A stretch of 64,000 nt of DNA from positions 62,001 to 126,000 of the forward strand of contig NZ_AUBY01000008.1 of the NCBI RefSeq assembly GCF_000429485.1, in the 5' to 3' direction. Made by a program: the position numbers and the translations under genes. Of this stretch, positions 26,942-36,248 are shown piece after piece. This DNA is from Aliagarivorans marinus DSM 23064 (GTDB taxonomy: Bacteria; Pseudomonadota; Gammaproteobacteria; Enterobacterales; Celerinatantimonadaceae). How positions within the stretch are numbered: position 1 is the stretch's first letter; the number at the start of each line of letters is the position of its first letter. The notes below the pieces were generated by a model that saw only the letters and a list, made by a program, of their open reading frames with translations, had not been told where the DNA came from and ran no database searches.

Positions 26942-27715
26942 ATGTATCAAGTAGAGCTGGTATTTGAGTGTTTTCGTGATACCACCATTAGCGCAGCCGA
27001 ACGTGCGATCAACCACCTGTTAAACTGTTGGCGCTACAACGGTCAGGTACTGGGGCGAGAGTTACCGCTTATCCTCAATCAGGCCCAATTTGAGTGTCGG
27101 CTTATCTGCCCTGAGCAAGAAAGCCTGCATCCGCAGTTTAATAGCCCGCAAGTGAATCAGGCCCTCAGCCAGCTCAGCGATGCCGGCGTGCTACGCCCCA
27201 AGCAAAAGGTACTGGGTCGCGATCTCAACTCCGATGACATCGACACCTGTGACACTCGCCCCTGGCAGGTGCTCTATACCAGTTACCTGCAAGCCTGCTC
27301 ACCGCTGCGCTGTGGCGAACACTTCACCCCGGTCCCGCTGTATCGCATTCCGGCGGTCGCCAATGGCGATCATAAGCAAGTGATTAAATGGCAAGAAGAC
27401 TGGGCCGCCTGCGACCAGTTGCAGATGAATGGCAGCGTGCTTGAGCACAAAGCGGTGGAGCAATTGGGCTCACCGGGGACCCGCCTGTATCGGCGCGGCT
27501 GGGACCTGTGTAAACGCATCGAGTATCTCACCAAGATCCCCACCTACTTATATCTCTACAGGGTGGGAGGCGAAAGCCTCGAGTCGGAGCAGCAGCGCCG
27601 TTGCCCAAGTTGTGGCGAACCTTGGCCGCTAAACGAAAGCCAACATGATGTCATCGACTTTAGATGCGATAACTGCCGGCTGGTCTCCAACCTGAGTTGG
27701 GATTTTAAGAAGTAA
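26942..27715 (+). CDS. DUF2310 Zn-ribbon protein
   Basis: A 257-residue protein of the DUF2310 family, described as Zn-ribbon-containing and possibly nucleic-acid binding. The C-terminus has two Cys pairs, CPSCGEPW near residue 223 and CDNCRL near residue 243, which would bind one zinc. The N-terminal 200 residues are family-specific and hold several further Cys (e.g. CSPLRCGEH). It ends the DUF3549 operon and overlaps the syd 3' end by 11 nt on the opposite strand. Confidence 0.78.
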   Translation: MYQVELVFECFRDTTISAAERAINHLLNCWRYNGQVLGRELPLILNQAQFECRLICPEQESLHPQFNSPQVNQALSQLSDAGVLRPKQKVLGRDLNSDDIDTCDTRPWQVLYTSYLQACSPLRCGEHFTPVPLYRIPAVANGDHKQVIKWQEDWAACDQLQMNGSVLEHKAVEQLGSPGTRLYRRGWDLCKRIEYLTKIPTYLYLYRVGGESLESEQQRRCPSCGEPWPLNESQHDVIDFRCDNCRLVSNLSWDFKK

Positions 27716-28235
27716 GCTGAAGCTTTTGCAGGAACTCATCCAAGGACGGAGCCAGTACTTCCAGCACGCCTCGCCCAAGCTGTTCCAGCACCACTTCTCC
27801 GGTGTTGTTGAGCACCGAGATAACCTGCATCTCATCATCGGTGGAGGCGACAAATACACTCGGCGCCTGTTTTAGGCGCTGTTGCATCAGCAGGTGGCCG
27901 ATCAGGTTCTCCAGCAAGTATTCAAAGTCCTGCTCGTTCCACACGGTCACCAGCTCCACCCGTTTATCTGCCCATTGCCCGACCACCTCGCCTGCAAAAT
28001 AGCTTCCGTAGTAGCGCTTAATCTCGGCGCGCAGGGTCAGCTCCAGGGCCGATTCCACCCCAGAGAAATCCCCTACCTGCGGGCGCTTGTGGGCGCGCCA
28101 GTGTTGCGGTGTTGCTGCGTCGCTCAATTCGATACAGGGGGAGAGCCATTGCGGGTCATAGTCTTCAAGAGGTTGACTGCTGTTGGAAAGGCGTTCAAAA
28201 AACTGTTCAATGGGCCCTAAGGCGTGTTGGAGCAT
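27705..28235 (-). CDS. syd: SecY-interacting protein Syd
   Basis: Peripheral membrane protein that binds the SecY translocon subunit and can act as a quality-control factor for it. Family features seen: LEDYDPQWLSPC near residue 22, IKRYYGSYFAGEV near residue 70, and the C-terminal VFVASTDDEMQVISVLNNTGEVVLEQLG split around residue 135. Length 176 residues matches Syd. It diverges from queF with a 65-bp spacer, the same neighbour pair as in many gammaproteobacteria. Confidence 0.92.
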   Translation of the reverse strand: MLQHALGPIEQFFERLSNSSQPLEDYDPQWLSPCIELSDAATPQHWRAHKRPQVGDFSGVESALELTLRAEIKRYYGSYFAGEVVGQWADKRVELVTVWNEQDFEYLLENLIGHLLMQQRLKQAPSVFVASTDDEMQVISVLNNTGEVVLEQLGRGVLEVLAPSLDEFLQKLQLTS

Positions 28236-28299
28236 AGTTGCGAATCATTAATCTGTGGTATAACAAGCCTAACTAAATCTGAGCGTTACCACCACGACT

Positions 28300-29157
28300 A
28301 TGGCAAATTCTTACGATACCAGCCCTGCCATTCAAGCCTTAAGCTTGGGCAAGAAAAGTGACTACATCAGTCACTACACCCCAGAGTTATTGCAAGCGGT
28401 TCCCCGCCAGCTTAATCGCGATGAGTTAAATCTCGACAGCGAGCAAGGCTTGCCCTTTGAAGGCTACGATCTGTGGAATCTCTATGAGCTCTCTTGGCTC
28501 AACGCCAAAGGCAAGCCGCAAGTGGCCGTGGCCAGTGTCAGCCTGCCTTGCGAAACACCTAATCTGGTGGAGTCCAAATCGTTTAAGCTCTATCTCAACA
28601 GCTTCAACCAAACCAAGGTAGCCAGCGAAACAGAGCTCGAACAGACCCTGAGCAAAGACCTGTCGGCCTGTGCTGGCGGCCCGGTTAGCGTTGAGATTCA
28701 TGCCATCGACAGCCAGTTTGACGCCTCCCCGATGCCCGGTGAATGCATCGATGAGCTGGATATCGAAGTAGATAACTTCGCGTTTAATCCTGATCTGTTA
28801 GACGGCGCAGCGGCAGCGGGTGAGGAAGTAACCGAAACCTTGCACAGCCATTTACTTAAATCCAACTGTCTGGTGACCAATCAGCCAGACTGGGGCAGCA
28901 TCTTGATTCATTATCAAGGGCAGCAAATCAACCGCGAAGCACTGCTGCGCTACCTGATATCGTTCCGCCAACACAATGAGTTCCACGAGCAATGTGTGGA
29001 GCGGGTGTTCTGCGACATCATGCGTTTTTGTCAGCCCGATAAGCTCACCATCTATGCCCGCTACACGCGCCGCGGCGGATTAGACATTAACCCGATGCGT
29101 AGCAACGACCCAGACTTTGTTGCCCAACTGGGTAACTGGCGTTTGTTGAGGCAGTAA
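28300..29157 (+). CDS. queF: NADPH-dependent preQ0 reductase QueF
   Basis: Reduces 7-cyano-7-deazaguanine (preQ0) to preQ1 in queuosine synthesis for tRNA. Two-domain (long) QueF of 285 residues. The substrate-binding motif [13 protein letters not shown] lies near residue 91, and the catalytic Cys in [13 protein letters not shown] is residue 190, which forms the thioimide intermediate. The C-terminus [14 protein letters not shown] is typical. The next gene starts 5 nt after the stop. Confidence 0.97.
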   Translation: MANSYDTSPAIQALSLGKKSDYISHYTPELLQAVPRQLNRDELNLDSEQGLPFEGYDLWNLYELSWLNAKGKPQVAVASVSLPCETPNLVESKSFKLYLNSFNQTKVASETELEQTLSKDLSACAGGPVSVEIHAIDSQFDASPMPGECIDELDIEVDNFAFNPDLLDGAAAAGEEVTETLHSHLLKSNCLVTNQPDWGSILIHYQGQQINREALLRYLISFRQHNEFHEQCVERVFCDIMRFCQPDKLTIYARYTRRGGLDINPMRSNDPDFVAQLGNWRLLRQ

Positions 29158-29162
29158 CCCAC

Positions 29163-31352
29163 GTGATAGGTCGCTTAACTCTACTCTTGGCCAGCGTCTC
29201 ACTGACGCTTTTCGCAGGCAATAGCATCGCCTTTGAATACGGGATACTGCGCGTTCCCAAATCGGTGGAAACGCTGCGCCATGATCTGCTGACTCGCCCA
29301 CTGCTGTGCTTAGAGAAAATCGAACACGGTCTGGATGCAGCCAGCCAGTTAAGCGGCGACGCCTCATTTTACTCGGTCAAAGTACAGGTTGCGACCCAAC
29401 AGATCGCCGCCTTGTGTGCCCAGCGCGCCGGCAAGCCGGTACTGGCGGAGCAATACATCGACCACTCGCTAGAGCTGGCGCAAACCCACCAAGCCTACCT
29501 GCTTCAGGGCAACTTGATTGCCGCATTGATTGCCGCGCAAGATCCCAACCAGTCGACCCATGCTCAAGAGCATCTCGACGCCGCCACCGAGATGGCGCAA
29601 AGCCTCAAGCACTATCCATTGCCCAATCTGCAGTTTCAGATCCAGCGCTTACAAGGGTTGCGCCATATGAGCATGGGGCAGTTCAACGAGGCCAAAAACC
29701 ACCTGCTACGCGCCAAAGAAGAGGCCTATGCCTCACAAAGTGCCTTCTTCCGTGCCCGCGCCGAAGATTTACTCGGTCGCCTGTCGGTGCGCAATGATCA
29801 GCCTGAGCTGGCACTGAGTCACTTCAACGAAGCGCTGAACTTTATTCGCAGCGCCCAATCCGATGCCGAGCGCCTGCTGCTAAGCGAGATCAACGAAGAG
29901 GTCGCCGCTATCTACATGCAGCAGCAAGAGACCGATATCGCCCAGCAGTACCAAGAAAACGCCATTGAGCATGCCGAGGCACTGGGCAGCCCTCAGCTGC
30001 TCGCTCGGCAAATCGCCACACTGGCGGATATGGCAAGTCACACTAATCAGCAGAATGTTGCCATCGCCCACTTGTTTGTAGCCCGCGACTTTGCCAACCA
30101 AGCGCGGCTGTGGGAGATATCTGCCGATATCGAACACCGCTTGGCGCTTAACTATCAGGCGATTAACGACTACACCGCTGCCCTGCTGCATTTCGAAGTG
30201 GCCCGCGAGCTCTACCAACGACAGCAACAGCCCGATCTTGAACTCAATGTGCTGCTTGATTTAGGCCTATTGCATATCGCCAACGGCGAAGCGGGTCTTG
30301 CGATTTTGCAGCTAGAGCGCGCCGAACAGCTGGCCAACACTATGGGGCTGACGCCCAGCCACACTCGGGTGTTTAAAACACTGGCCGAGGCCTACGAGCA
30401 AAACGGCAACTTTGATCTGGCACTGGAGCACTACAAGCTATTCCATCAGCTGAGCTCCCAGTATCAGGAGATCCGCGCCAAATACAGCGACCAGCAGTTC
30501 AAGCAGCACTATCAATACATCGAGCAAGCTCATCAGCTCTCAGAGCTGACCCAAGAGAAAGCGGCGCTGCTGCAAAAAACCAGCTTCCAGCAGTTGATCC
30601 TCACCCTAAGTGCCGTGCTTATTGTGCTGTTGATCATGCTCTATATCAGCTCGCGTCAACGCAGCATCGCCCAAGGGCATCGCATGCGTAAGCTCAACCA
30701 CCAGCTCGAGCGCAACCCGGCAACTGGCTACTACCAGCTGCACCACTGCAGCGATCCACTCAATATGCTCAAGCGCTATGCGCAGAACTCCAGCTTGTTT
30801 GAGGACCCGGATAACGACTACGTGCTGGCCCTGCTCACCATTGAAGCGATGGAGGCCGAACCACAGCGCGTGCTAGGCCAAGCCAAGCGCCAAGAGCTCT
30901 ATAAACACCTGATAGAGAAGATCTTACAACCGGACAACAGCAACATCGCGGTTGGCCATCTCACCCATCGCACCTTGCTGATCTGTGCGCCCAAGAACGA
31001 ACGTGACTGCGCCCAATGGTTTGAATATTGGCAGAGTCAGGCAGAGCTGTTCGCCGTGGAGAATCAACTCAAGGTAGTGCTTATCAGTGGTGGCTGTAAT
31101 ATGCCATTTTTAACTAAAGCTCGAGATGCGATTGACGATATAGAACTGGTAGAAGTCGCTTCTTTGGCCCAAGAAGCTGCCAAGCAGTTGGTGATAAAAA
31201 GTGGTCAAAGCGAGTGGCTGGAGCTCAATGCCATGAAAGACTCGCCAGTGGCGTTCTTCGGCAAGGATATTCACCAGGATGTGAAGCAAGCAATATCCAA
31301 AGGATTGGTCAAAATTTCGTGTTCTGGTGATAAAAGCAATATTAGTTGGTAA
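29163..31352 (+). CDS. TPR-rich membrane protein with degenerate GGDEF-like C-terminus
   Basis: A 729-residue protein: a signal peptide (LLLASVSLTLFAGNSIA), a periplasmic solenoid of TPR-like repeats from about 60 to 460, a membrane helix at about 476-498 (LILTLSAVLIVLLIMLYIS), and a cytoplasmic domain of about 200 residues. In that last domain the strand patterns VLALLTIEAME, HRTLLICAPK and LKVVLISGGCN fall where a GGDEF domain has its core strands, but the GG[D/E]EF signature and metal-binding Asp are absent. GTG start, 5 nt after queF. An enzymatically dead c-di-GMP-family sensor is my inference. The next gene is an active-looking diguanylate cyclase. Confidence 0.7.
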   Translation: MIGRLTLLLASVSLTLFAGNSIAFEYGILRVPKSVETLRHDLLTRPLLCLEKIEHGLDAASQLSGDASFYSVKVQVATQQIAALCAQRAGKPVLAEQYIDHSLELAQTHQAYLLQGNLIAALIAAQDPNQSTHAQEHLDAATEMAQSLKHYPLPNLQFQIQRLQGLRHMSMGQFNEAKNHLLRAKEEAYASQSAFFRARAEDLLGRLSVRNDQPELALSHFNEALNFIRSAQSDAERLLLSEINEEVAAIYMQQQETDIAQQYQENAIEHAEALGSPQLLARQIATLADMASHTNQQNVAIAHLFVARDFANQARLWEISADIEHRLALNYQAINDYTAALLHFEVARELYQRQQQPDLELNVLLDLGLLHIANGEAGLAILQLERAEQLANTMGLTPSHTRVFKTLAEAYEQNGNFDLALEHYKLFHQLSSQYQEIRAKYSDQQFKQHYQYIEQAHQLSELTQEKAALLQKTSFQQLILTLSAVLIVLLIMLYISSRQRSIAQGHRMRKLNHQLERNPATGYYQLHHCSDPLNMLKRYAQNSSLFEDPDNDYVLALLTIEAMEAEPQRVLGQAKRQELYKHLIEKILQPDNSNIAVGHLTHRTLLICAPKNERDCAQWFEYWQSQAELFAVENQLKVVLISGGCNMPFLTKARDAIDDIELVEVASLAQEAAKQLVIKSGQSEWLELNAMKDSPVAFFGKDIHQDVKQAISKGLVKISCSGDKSNISW

Positions 31353-31450
31353 GCTTCAAGAGAGCGACATACAACTCTGTTGACTGCCTGACGGCCATGC
31401 TATGCTGTGTAAGCGTTAACTAATTAATTGAACTAACTACAGCATTTTCC

Positions 31451-33037
31451 ATGAGTGACGTCTTGAGTGTTAAAAAGAAACTTGCAACTGTGAGAAACAA
31501 ATTGGACGCATCAGATACCTCTGCATCAAGTGACATCGGTCAGCAGCTGGAAAAGAAAGCCTCTAGCCAGCTCATCTCATTGCTCTCCCAAGCCTGCCAA
31601 GGTATCGACTCCCAGCTCGACGCCCGACTCAAACAACTCAGTGACGACCTCGATAACAGCGCTTCTGTCCGCTTCCAAGGGCGCTATCACGAGTTGGATG
31701 GTCTGCTCAAAGGCCACAGCAATACCCTGCGTGACTTATTGGCCCATGGCCACCGCATTGTTAAAAGCTCTGCTGAATCGCTGCAAAAGGTTAACGGCCT
31801 GCCCCCACAGCTGCGCCGTAAGCTCAGTGACTTCCTCGATAATGATGGCGCGAGCTCGCAGCTGGAAACCCAGCGCCGTATCGAGCAGCTACTTAACTTC
31901 TACCATCAGGCGCTGCTGAACAAGCCCTCTGTGCCCGCGCCGCGCACTGGCGCCATCCTCGAGCAGGAAGTTAAGCCCAAAGAGCGGCTGCTGGACAATC
32001 GCCAGCACAAGCGCATCTGTGATGAGCTGCAGCGACTGATTACCGAAATGAATTACGAGGGCGATGTTGGCAGCAAGCTGGCCGAGATCCGCTCGAACCT
32101 ATTGGTGGGGATCGAGCCCAACGACTTGCCTAGCCTGTGTATCGATACCATCCAGCTGATCATTGAAGGCAACCGCGAAGAGCGCAAGGCTTCGCAAGAG
32201 TTCCTGTTCTCGCTAAATGAGAGCTTGGAAGGGGTGCACGACAGCGTGCATCAATCGGTGACCGACGGTAAGCGGGTAATCAGCGAGCGCAAGACCAGCG
32301 ACAAAGAGATCCGCTCTACCCTGCTGGAAATCGGCGCCGATGTGCGCCAGCAAGAAGACCTGCCCGCACTAAAATCCACGATTTTGCAGCGCCTTAGCCA
32401 CATCGCCGAGATCTTCAGTCAAAAAGAGCAACTGGAGAATCAGAGTGAACAGTTGATCGAGCGTCTCCAGCAGATGGAGCAACGTCTGCGGGTGGTCAAC
32501 GAAGAGGCCAACGAGTACAAAAAGCGCCTCTCCGCCCACAAGCACAAGCTGTTTATCGATAGCCTGACTCAGGTCTACAACCGTGCCGCACTGGACGAGC
32601 GGATGGAACTCGAGTTCAAACGCTGGAAGCGCTACGGCTACAGCCTGGCGATGGCGATTATCGATATCGACCACTTTAAGTCAATTAACGACCAGTATGG
32701 CCATATGGCCGGCGATAAGGCCTTGAAGGTAATTGCCCGCTCGCTGCAAAACAGCCTGCGTGATACCGACTTTTTGGCCCGTTTCGGCGGCGAAGAGTTC
32801 GTACTGCTGATGCCTAACACCTCGCCAGACGCGTTAGCAGTACCACTGGATAACCTGCGTCAGCAAATCAAGGCGCTGCCGTTCCGCTTTAAAGACCAGC
32901 AGGTGTCTATCACCATCTCCATCGGTGCCACCCTGTTTAAAGATGGTGACAAGCCGCTGGATGCCTTTGAGCGCGCCGACCAAGCCTTGTACGAATCGAA
33001 AAACGGCGGCCGCGATCGCCTCAACGTTATTTCTTAA
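31451..33037 (+). CDS. Diguanylate cyclase with long helical N-terminal region
   Basis: Makes c-di-GMP from two GTP. The C-terminal GGDEF domain (about 360-528) has the active-site GGEEF in ARFGGEEFVLL near residue 446, the metal Asp in IDIDHFK, and an intact inhibitory site RxxD five residues before it (RDTD), so product inhibition is expected. The N-terminal 350 residues have no membrane helix or signal peptide and are predominantly coiled-coil, ending in a long helix (EQLIERLQQMEQRLRVVN) leading into the cyclase. The sensor input is unknown. It follows the TPR/degenerate-GGDEF gene by 98 bp. Confidence 0.93.
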   Translation: MSDVLSVKKKLATVRNKLDASDTSASSDIGQQLEKKASSQLISLLSQACQGIDSQLDARLKQLSDDLDNSASVRFQGRYHELDGLLKGHSNTLRDLLAHGHRIVKSSAESLQKVNGLPPQLRRKLSDFLDNDGASSQLETQRRIEQLLNFYHQALLNKPSVPAPRTGAILEQEVKPKERLLDNRQHKRICDELQRLITEMNYEGDVGSKLAEIRSNLLVGIEPNDLPSLCIDTIQLIIEGNREERKASQEFLFSLNESLEGVHDSVHQSVTDGKRVISERKTSDKEIRSTLLEIGADVRQQEDLPALKSTILQRLSHIAEIFSQKEQLENQSEQLIERLQQMEQRLRVVNEEANEYKKRLSAHKHKLFIDSLTQVYNRAALDERMELEFKRWKRYGYSLAMAIIDIDHFKSINDQYGHMAGDKALKVIARSLQNSLRDTDFLARFGGEEFVLLMPNTSPDALAVPLDNLRQQIKALPFRFKDQQVSITISIGATLFKDGDKPLDAFERADQALYESKNGGRDRLNVIS

Positions 33038-33042
33038 TATCA

Positions 33043-33080
33043 CTTGCTCAGGGCCGCTTTATCTAGCGGCCCTGAGCAAG
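33043..33080 (+). terminator. 15-bp stem-loop after diguanylate cyclase
   Basis: CTTGCTCAGGGCCGC / GCGGCCCTGAGCAAG is a perfect 15-bp stem with an 8-nt loop 5 nt past the stop. No strong T run follows. It probably stabilises or terminates the transcript before ppnN. Confidence 0.7.
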
Positions 33081-33267
33081 TCCTCTGCGTTATTTCACCT
33101 TTCTGATAATCAGCTAACAGATCTCCTCTTCGCTATAGCTATACTGGAAGCCATAAGCATCTCCAGAATGCTGGATATTGCTAAGTTCCCAATAATTCAG
33201 ACATTACAGCCATCACCACAACATCGGCTGCTATCACTCCGACCGATATAACAACAATGAGGTGAGC

Positions 33268-34620
33268 ATGATTACCCATATAAACCCCGTCGGCAGCATG
33301 AATCTGCTATCCCAACTTGAAGTCGAGCAACTGACCAAGCGCGCCGCCAGCGACGTCTATGAACTCTATCGCAACTGCAGCCTGGCGGTGCTCAACTCCG
33401 GTAGCCACAGCGACAGTAGTCGCGAGATGCTGGAGCGTTATCAAAACTTCGAAATCAACGTGCTGAGCCGCGAACGTGGCGTAAAGCTGGAGCTAAGCAA
33501 CGCGCCGGAGCAAGCCTTCGTCGATGGCGAGATCATCTACGGTTTGCAAGAGCACCTGTTCAGCGTACTGCGCGATATTCTGTATGTATCTGGCCAGATG
33601 AAGCGCCAGCGCATCGACCTCAGCCAATCCAGCCATATCACCAGCTTGGTATTTGCCATGCTGCGCAATGCTGGAGTCATTCATCCGCGGGTTAACCCCA
33701 ACTTAGTTGTGTGCTGGGGTGGTCACAGCATTAGTCCAGAGGAATACCAATACACCCGCGAGGTTGGCAGCCAGCTGGGCCTGCGCGAGCTAAACATCTG
33801 CACCGGCTGCGGACCGGGTGCCATGGAAGGGCCGATGAAAGGGGCGGCAGTGGGCCACGCCAAGCAGCGGGTGAATGATGGCCGCTACATCGGCCTGACT
33901 GAGCCGAGCATCATTGCTGCCGAGCCGCCCAACCCCATCGTTAACGAGTTGGTGATCCTACCCGATATTGAAAAACGCTTAGAGGCCTTTGTTCGCCTTG
34001 GTCACGCCATTATCATCTTCCCCGGCGGCGCTGGAACGGCCGAAGAGCTGCTGTATATCCTCGGCATCATGCTCCATCCTGAGAACACCCGACAGCCGCT
34101 GCCCATCGTGCTCACCGGCCCCAAATCCAGCGAGGCGTACTTTAAAGCGCTGGATGAATTTATCGGTGCAACTCTGGGGCATCAGGCGCAAAGCCGCTAC
34201 CAAATCATCATCGGCGATCCAGCCAGTGCCGCGCAGGTGGTGAAGCAGAACATGCCCAAAGTGAAACATTATCGCCAAGCGATTGGCGATGCCTACTCGT
34301 TTAACTGGAGCCTAAAGATCGAAGAGGACTTCCAGCACCCCTTCGAGCCCAAGCATGAAGATGTTGCAGCGCTCAACCTGCACAAAGACCAAGCCCCGCA
34401 AGAGCTTGCCGCCAACCTGCGGCGGGCCTTCTCTGCGATTGTTGCCGGCAACGTCAAAGAGGAAGGTATCAAGCAAATCGAGCAGCATGGCCCCTTTGTG
34501 ATTGATGGCGATAAAAAGATAATGAAGCTGCTGGATAAGCTGTTGCAAAGCTTTGTGGATCAGCAGCGGATGAAGCTGCCAGGCTCCCACTACGAGCCTT
34601 GCTATCGCATCGCCACCTAA
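33268..34620 (+). CDS. ppnN: Nucleotide 5'-monophosphate nucleosidase PpnN (YgdH)
   Basis: Cleaves the N-glycosidic bond of purine and pyrimidine nucleoside monophosphates; in E. coli it is controlled by (p)ppGpp. The LOG-type core has the nucleotide-binding [16 protein letters not shown] near residue 186 and [12 protein letters not shown] near residue 252. The N- and C-terminal extensions match PpnN (start [12 protein letters not shown], end [12 protein letters not shown]). ATG at 33268 has GAGG 7 nt before and matches the family start; a GTG two codons upstream is less likely. The following gene is xni, as in E. coli. Confidence 0.95.
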   Translation: MITHINPVGSMNLLSQLEVEQLTKRAASDVYELYRNCSLAVLNSGSHSDSSREMLERYQNFEINVLSRERGVKLELSNAPEQAFVDGEIIYGLQEHLFSVLRDILYVSGQMKRQRIDLSQSSHITSLVFAMLRNAGVIHPRVNPNLVVCWGGHSISPEEYQYTREVGSQLGLRELNICTGCGPGAMEGPMKGAAVGHAKQRVNDGRYIGLTEPSIIAAEPPNPIVNELVILPDIEKRLEAFVRLGHAIIIFPGGAGTAEELLYILGIMLHPENTRQPLPIVLTGPKSSEAYFKALDEFIGATLGHQAQSRYQIIIGDPASAAQVVKQNMPKVKHYRQAIGDAYSFNWSLKIEEDFQHPFEPKHEDVAALNLHKDQAPQELAANLRRAFSAIVAGNVKEEGIKQIEQHGPFVIDGDKKIMKLLDKLLQSFVDQQRMKLPGSHYEPCYRIAT

Positions 34621-34683
34621 TCGACAGCAGAGCGACAAAAACGTGTATCATTAAGGGCTTAGATCCAACGACCCGGAGCCAAC

Positions 34684-35460
34684 GTGCACAAGCATCTGCT
34701 GGTGATCGACGCCCTTAATCTGATCCGCCGCATCTTCTCGGTACAACAACGCCAGCTCGATAATCCACAGCAGTTGGTGGTGGCCACCCGCGCTGCGGTC
34801 GGCAATGCCGGTCGAGCCATGCTGAAAAACCTCGCTCCCAGCCATGTGATTGCGGTGTTCGATAGCCCCGAGGCCCCTAGCTGGCGCAAACAGCTTCATC
34901 CGGAGTACAAGGCCAAGCGCAAACCGATGCCCAGTGAGCTGCAAGCTCACCTGCCGCAGATTCAAGATGAACTACTAGAGATAGGCATTGACTCGGCAGA
35001 GTCCGGCCCCAACGAGGCGGACGACTTATGCGCCACCTTGGCGATTAAGGCCGCGCAAGGCGGCTTTAACTGCACCATCGTCTCCACCGACCAAGGCTAC
35101 TACCCGATTCTTGGGCCACGTATCGCTCAGTATGATTATTTCAAGCGCGAGTACCTGCAGCTCAACGAGCTGGAGGCGAAGTTCGAGCTAGCCCTTGGCC
35201 AACTTCCTGATTACTGGGCCTTGGTGGGCAACACCAGCGATGGCGTTACTGGCGTGCCGGGCATTGGTGCGAAGTCAGCCAAAACCTTGCTGCAAACCTA
35301 CCAAAGCTGTCAGGGCATTCTGGCAGCGTCGGATGAGGACAAACTGGTTAAGAAGGTGCACCAGCATCAAGAGCAGCTGGCACTGGCGCAGCAACTACTG
35401 GGGCTGCAAACCGAGCTACAGCTCGGGTTTAACCTCAAACACCTGCGCCTTGGCCAGTAG
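34684..35460 (+). CDS. xni: Flap endonuclease Xni (YgdG)
   Basis: Homologue of the 5'-nuclease domain of DNA polymerase I, acting on DNA flaps. Seen: LLVIDALNLIRR at the start, VIAVFDSP, NEADDLCATLA, VSTDQGYYPIL, and the helix-hairpin-helix VPGIGAKSAKTLL near residue 197. Metal site I acidic residues are sparse, as known for the Xni/ExoIX branch. The start is GTG with CCGGAG 5 nt before. The ppnN-xni order is conserved in enterobacteria. Confidence 0.92.
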   Translation: MHKHLLVIDALNLIRRIFSVQQRQLDNPQQLVVATRAAVGNAGRAMLKNLAPSHVIAVFDSPEAPSWRKQLHPEYKAKRKPMPSELQAHLPQIQDELLEIGIDSAESGPNEADDLCATLAIKAAQGGFNCTIVSTDQGYYPILGPRIAQYDYFKREYLQLNELEAKFELALGQLPDYWALVGNTSDGVTGVPGIGAKSAKTLLQTYQSCQGILAASDEDKLVKKVHQHQEQLALAQQLLGLQTELQLGFNLKHLRLGQ

Positions 35461-35503
35461 TCCACGGCATAACTAACCTTTCAAAGTACAAGGAGCCTTA
35501 ATT

Positions 35504-36187
35504 ATGCAAACCGTCGTGATCACAGGTGCAAACCGTGGGATTGGCCTGGCCCTGACCAGTCACTACCTCCAACAGGGCTGGCAAGTAGTGGCCACCTGCC
35601 GCGCCCCACAAAGCGCCCACAAGCTGCATAACCTGGCCCCTCAAGACAAACTGCAGATACTGCCGTTGGATATCACCGATACATCGTCACGCCAACAGTT
35701 TGTCGCACAGCTGCATGGCAAACAGATAGATTTACTGATCAACAATGCAGGCGTGTATGGCCCGAAGGGCTACAGCCTCGATGAGCTGGACTTCGACGCC
35801 TGGCAGCAGACCATGCAAACCAACCTATTCGGCACCACCGCCCTCACCCTCGATCTACTGCCGCTAATGGCAAACCCGAGCAAGATAGCGGTGATCTCGA
35901 GCAAGATGGGAAGCATGGGGGACAACGGCAGCGGTGGTTCATACATCTACCGCTCGTCCAAAGCCGCACTGAACTCGGTGGTGAAAAGCCTGAGTATCGA
36001 CTTGGCCCCTCAGGGCATCTCGCTGCTATGCCTGCACCCGGGCTGGGTACAAACCGAGATGGGCGGACCTCGCGCATTAATTGATACCCAAACCTCCGCC
36101 CAAGGCATGGCTCAGCAAATCGAGCAACTTACCCCGCAAACATCTGGCAGTTTTGTGGATTACTCAGGAAAGGCGGTGCCTTGGTAG
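35504..36187 (+). CDS. Short-chain dehydrogenase/reductase
   Basis: A 227-residue NAD(P)-dependent oxidoreductase: TGANRGIG cofactor motif at residues 7-14, NNAG near residue 81, catalytic Ser in VISSKMGS and YRSSKAAL giving the Tyr-x-x-x-Lys pair. The substrate is unknown. RBS AAGGAG lies 9 nt upstream. It is closest in style to the csgA/C-factor-like short SDRs. A second SDR at 58.7 kb is not close to it. Confidence 0.9.
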   Translation: MQTVVITGANRGIGLALTSHYLQQGWQVVATCRAPQSAHKLHNLAPQDKLQILPLDITDTSSRQQFVAQLHGKQIDLLINNAGVYGPKGYSLDELDFDAWQQTMQTNLFGTTALTLDLLPLMANPSKIAVISSKMGSMGDNGSGGSYIYRSSKAALNSVVKSLSIDLAPQGISLLCLHPGWVQTEMGGPRALIDTQTSAQGMAQQIEQLTPQTSGSFVDYSGKAVPW

Positions 36188-36200
36188 TGGCTTGAGTGGT

Positions 36201-36226
36201 GACGCCGCGCCAAGCTACGCGGCGTT
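36201..36226. terminator. Stem-loop between convergent genes
   Basis: GACGCCGCG / CGCGGCGTT gives a 9-bp stem with one G-T pair and an 8-nt loop, between the SDR and the propeller-like gene. No T run, so efficiency is doubtful. Confidence 0.5.
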
Positions 36227-36248
36227 AACAACATCTATCCGCTGAGCG

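Noticed and set aside
32925-33251. Plus-strand 108-codon frame at the end of the diguanylate cyclase
   Set aside because: It overlaps the cyclase gene out of frame and crosses the 15-bp stem-loop; probably a chance frame.
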